A DNA stretch of 14,579 nucleotides from Baffinella frigidus. Lineage: Eukaryota; Cryptophyceae; Cryptomonadales; Baffinellaceae. This document shows, one piece after another, positions 13,641 to 14,579 of the stretch. Location of the stretch: NCBI GenBank assembly GCA_026770585.1, contig MU646328.1, positions 598,802-613,380 on the forward strand, written 5' to 3'. The notes beneath the pieces are model-generated. The model saw nothing but the letters and a program-made list of their open reading frames with translations. It made no database searches and had not been told where the DNA came from. Both the position numbers and the translations under genes were made by a program. The number at the start of each line of letters is the position of its first letter. Within the stretch, counting starts at the first letter, position 1.

Positions 13641-13888
13641 CTGCCAGCCGGCCCCGTGGCGTGCCGGGCGGAGCTGCACTTTGTCGCCCCTGGATTACTG
13701 ACTACCGCTGCCTCACTCGGGTTGACCGACTATTCTCATGTTGACACTCTGGGTCCGCGGTACAAATCCGTCAACTTTGGGGCGAAAACGAGCCCGGGCT
13801 CACAAGATTGGTGAGCCTGAATAGACCGCGACAGACCTGCCAGCCGGCCCCGTGGCGCGCCGGGCGGAGCTGCACTTTGTCGCCCCTG
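13640..13888 (+). repeat. 53-bp direct repeats 196 bases apart
   Basis: CCTGCCAGCCGGCCCCGTGG to CTTTGTCGCCCCTG at 13640-13692 is repeated at 13836-13888 with one mismatch (GTGCC against GCGCC). The second copy follows family R copy 5, so R sits inside a 196-base tandem unit. Confidence 0.9.
13709..13835 (+). repeat. Dispersed repeat family R, copy 5 (longest)
   Basis: Starts TGCCTCACTCGGGTTGACCG as copy 1 does, has the core at 13737-13777, and continues GAAAACGAGCCCGGGCTCAC. A related tail (GGAAACGAGCCTGGTCTCAC) is seen without the core at about 10870-10910. Confidence 0.8.
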
Positions 13889-13926
13889 AATTCGCGACGC
13901 GCGCGTGTCAGTCTCGGAGGGAGATA

Positions 13927-14020
13927 GTATAGTAGAGTCTACTCTACTATACAGGCGTGAGGGTAATAAAAGAGAGGAAGAGAGACGGGCACAACACTAC
14001 ATCGACACGCTATGTAGTGT
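13927..14020. repeat. Two small hairpins
   Basis: GTATAGTAGAGT-CT-ACTCTACTATAC (13927-13952) is a perfect 12-bp-arm palindrome. ACACTACAT and ATGTAGTGT (13994-14002, 14012-14020) form a second. No gene context explains them. Confidence 0.75.
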
Positions 14021-14041
14021 GAGTCTCCACCCTGAGAGCCA

Positions 14042-14155
14042 GGGCCAAGAACAGGGTAGGGGCGGGGGCAGGAGCCGAAGCGGGGGCAGGGGCAGGGGCA
14101 CGAGTAGGGGCAGGGGCAGGGGCAGGGTGAGGGTCAGGGGCTGGGGTGGGGTTGG
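14042..14155 (+). repeat. GGGGCA-rich hexamer tract
   Basis: AGGGGC units repeat with GGGG runs at short spacing on +, a strong G-quadruplex candidate. The Arg/Gly-rich + frame and Ala/Pro-rich - frame through it are translations of the repeat. Confidence 0.85.
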
Positions 14156-14296
14156 TTACCCTAGACTCGCAGGTTACGAGTCCAGGCCAACTTAAGGGAA
14201 CTGTTGGGTGTGGCGTTGAGAAGGGGGTGCGCACCTCCACTTGCCTTTGTAGCGCCCTGTGCGGTGCCCCCACAGGGGATCCCACCTGACAGCGGG

Positions 14297-14579
14297 TCTA
14301 GAGTTGAGGGTTGAGGGTTTGGGGTTGAGGGTGTAGGGTTGCGGGTTTCGGGTCTAGGGTTGAGGTTTCATGGTTTAGGATTTGGTGTTTGGAGTTTAGA
14401 GTTCAGGGTTTTGGGTTTAGGGTTTGAGGTTTGTGGTTTAGGGTCCAGGGTTTAGGGTCCAGGGTTCAGAGTTCAGGGTTCAGAGTTCAGGGTTCAGGGT
14501 TCAGGGTTCAGTGTTCAGGGTTCAGGGTTCAGGGTTCAGGGTTCAGGGTTCAGAGTTCAGGGTTCAGGGTTCAGGGTTC
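14297..14579 (+). repeat. Telomere-like array running off the window
   Basis: Mixed GGGTTGA, GGGTTTA and GTTTGG units pass into a more regular TTCAGGG array from about 14460 to the window end. The true length is unknown because it is cut by the edge. Confidence 0.9.

Noticed and set aside
13905-14285. Arg/Gly-rich + frame and Ala/Pro-rich - frame
   Set aside because: Both are readings of the GGGGCA hexamer tract on opposite strands.

Overview
The window looks like nuclear DNA of a eukaryotic alga or other plant-type protist. Three things support this: one spliced protein gene with canonical GT-AG introns and very G/C-rich third codon positions, large amounts of degenerate heptamer repeat around the plant-type telomere motif TTTAGGG/CCCTAAA, and many short non-coding foldback (MITE-like) elements. 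I see no bacterial operons, tRNA, rRNA or CRISPR. A green alga would fit, but the species cannot be fixed from the sequence. Positions 1-39 are pure G and may be an assembly artefact.

The only gene I can name is a cyclophilin-type peptidyl-prolyl cis-trans isomerase on the + strand: six exons between 4976 and 7196, 164 residues, with a TATA box about 79 bases before the ATG. Its catalytic residues line up one to one with human cyclophilin A, except that position 121 (Trp in human) is His. That codon is split by the last intron. The same intron holds a dead, 88% identical copy of the 3' part of exon 5. The stop-codon region is also partly duplicated downstream.

Left of the gene (40-4250) there are telomere-like arrays, GA microsatellites, foldback elements and dispersed repeats. 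Right of the gene (7200-14579) there are pairs of related foldbacks (7587/7769; 1740/8577; 746/13189; 11684/12642), three copies of a decayed coding-like segment on the - strand (8761-9487), a 21-base minisatellite (9667-10080), a degenerate GC-rich tandem region (10660-11690), GA tracts, and more telomere-like arrays running to the right edge.

No set of genes forms a pathway here. The unusual content is structural. Several foldbacks share a core but have unrelated outer arms. G-rich and C-rich telomere-like tracts face each other around a palindromic element at three places. Coding-looking scraps sit inside repeats. Two further exon-like segments (8052-8187 on -, 11802-11894 on +) are possible parts of unrecognised genes. 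All percentages and element ends were counted by eye.
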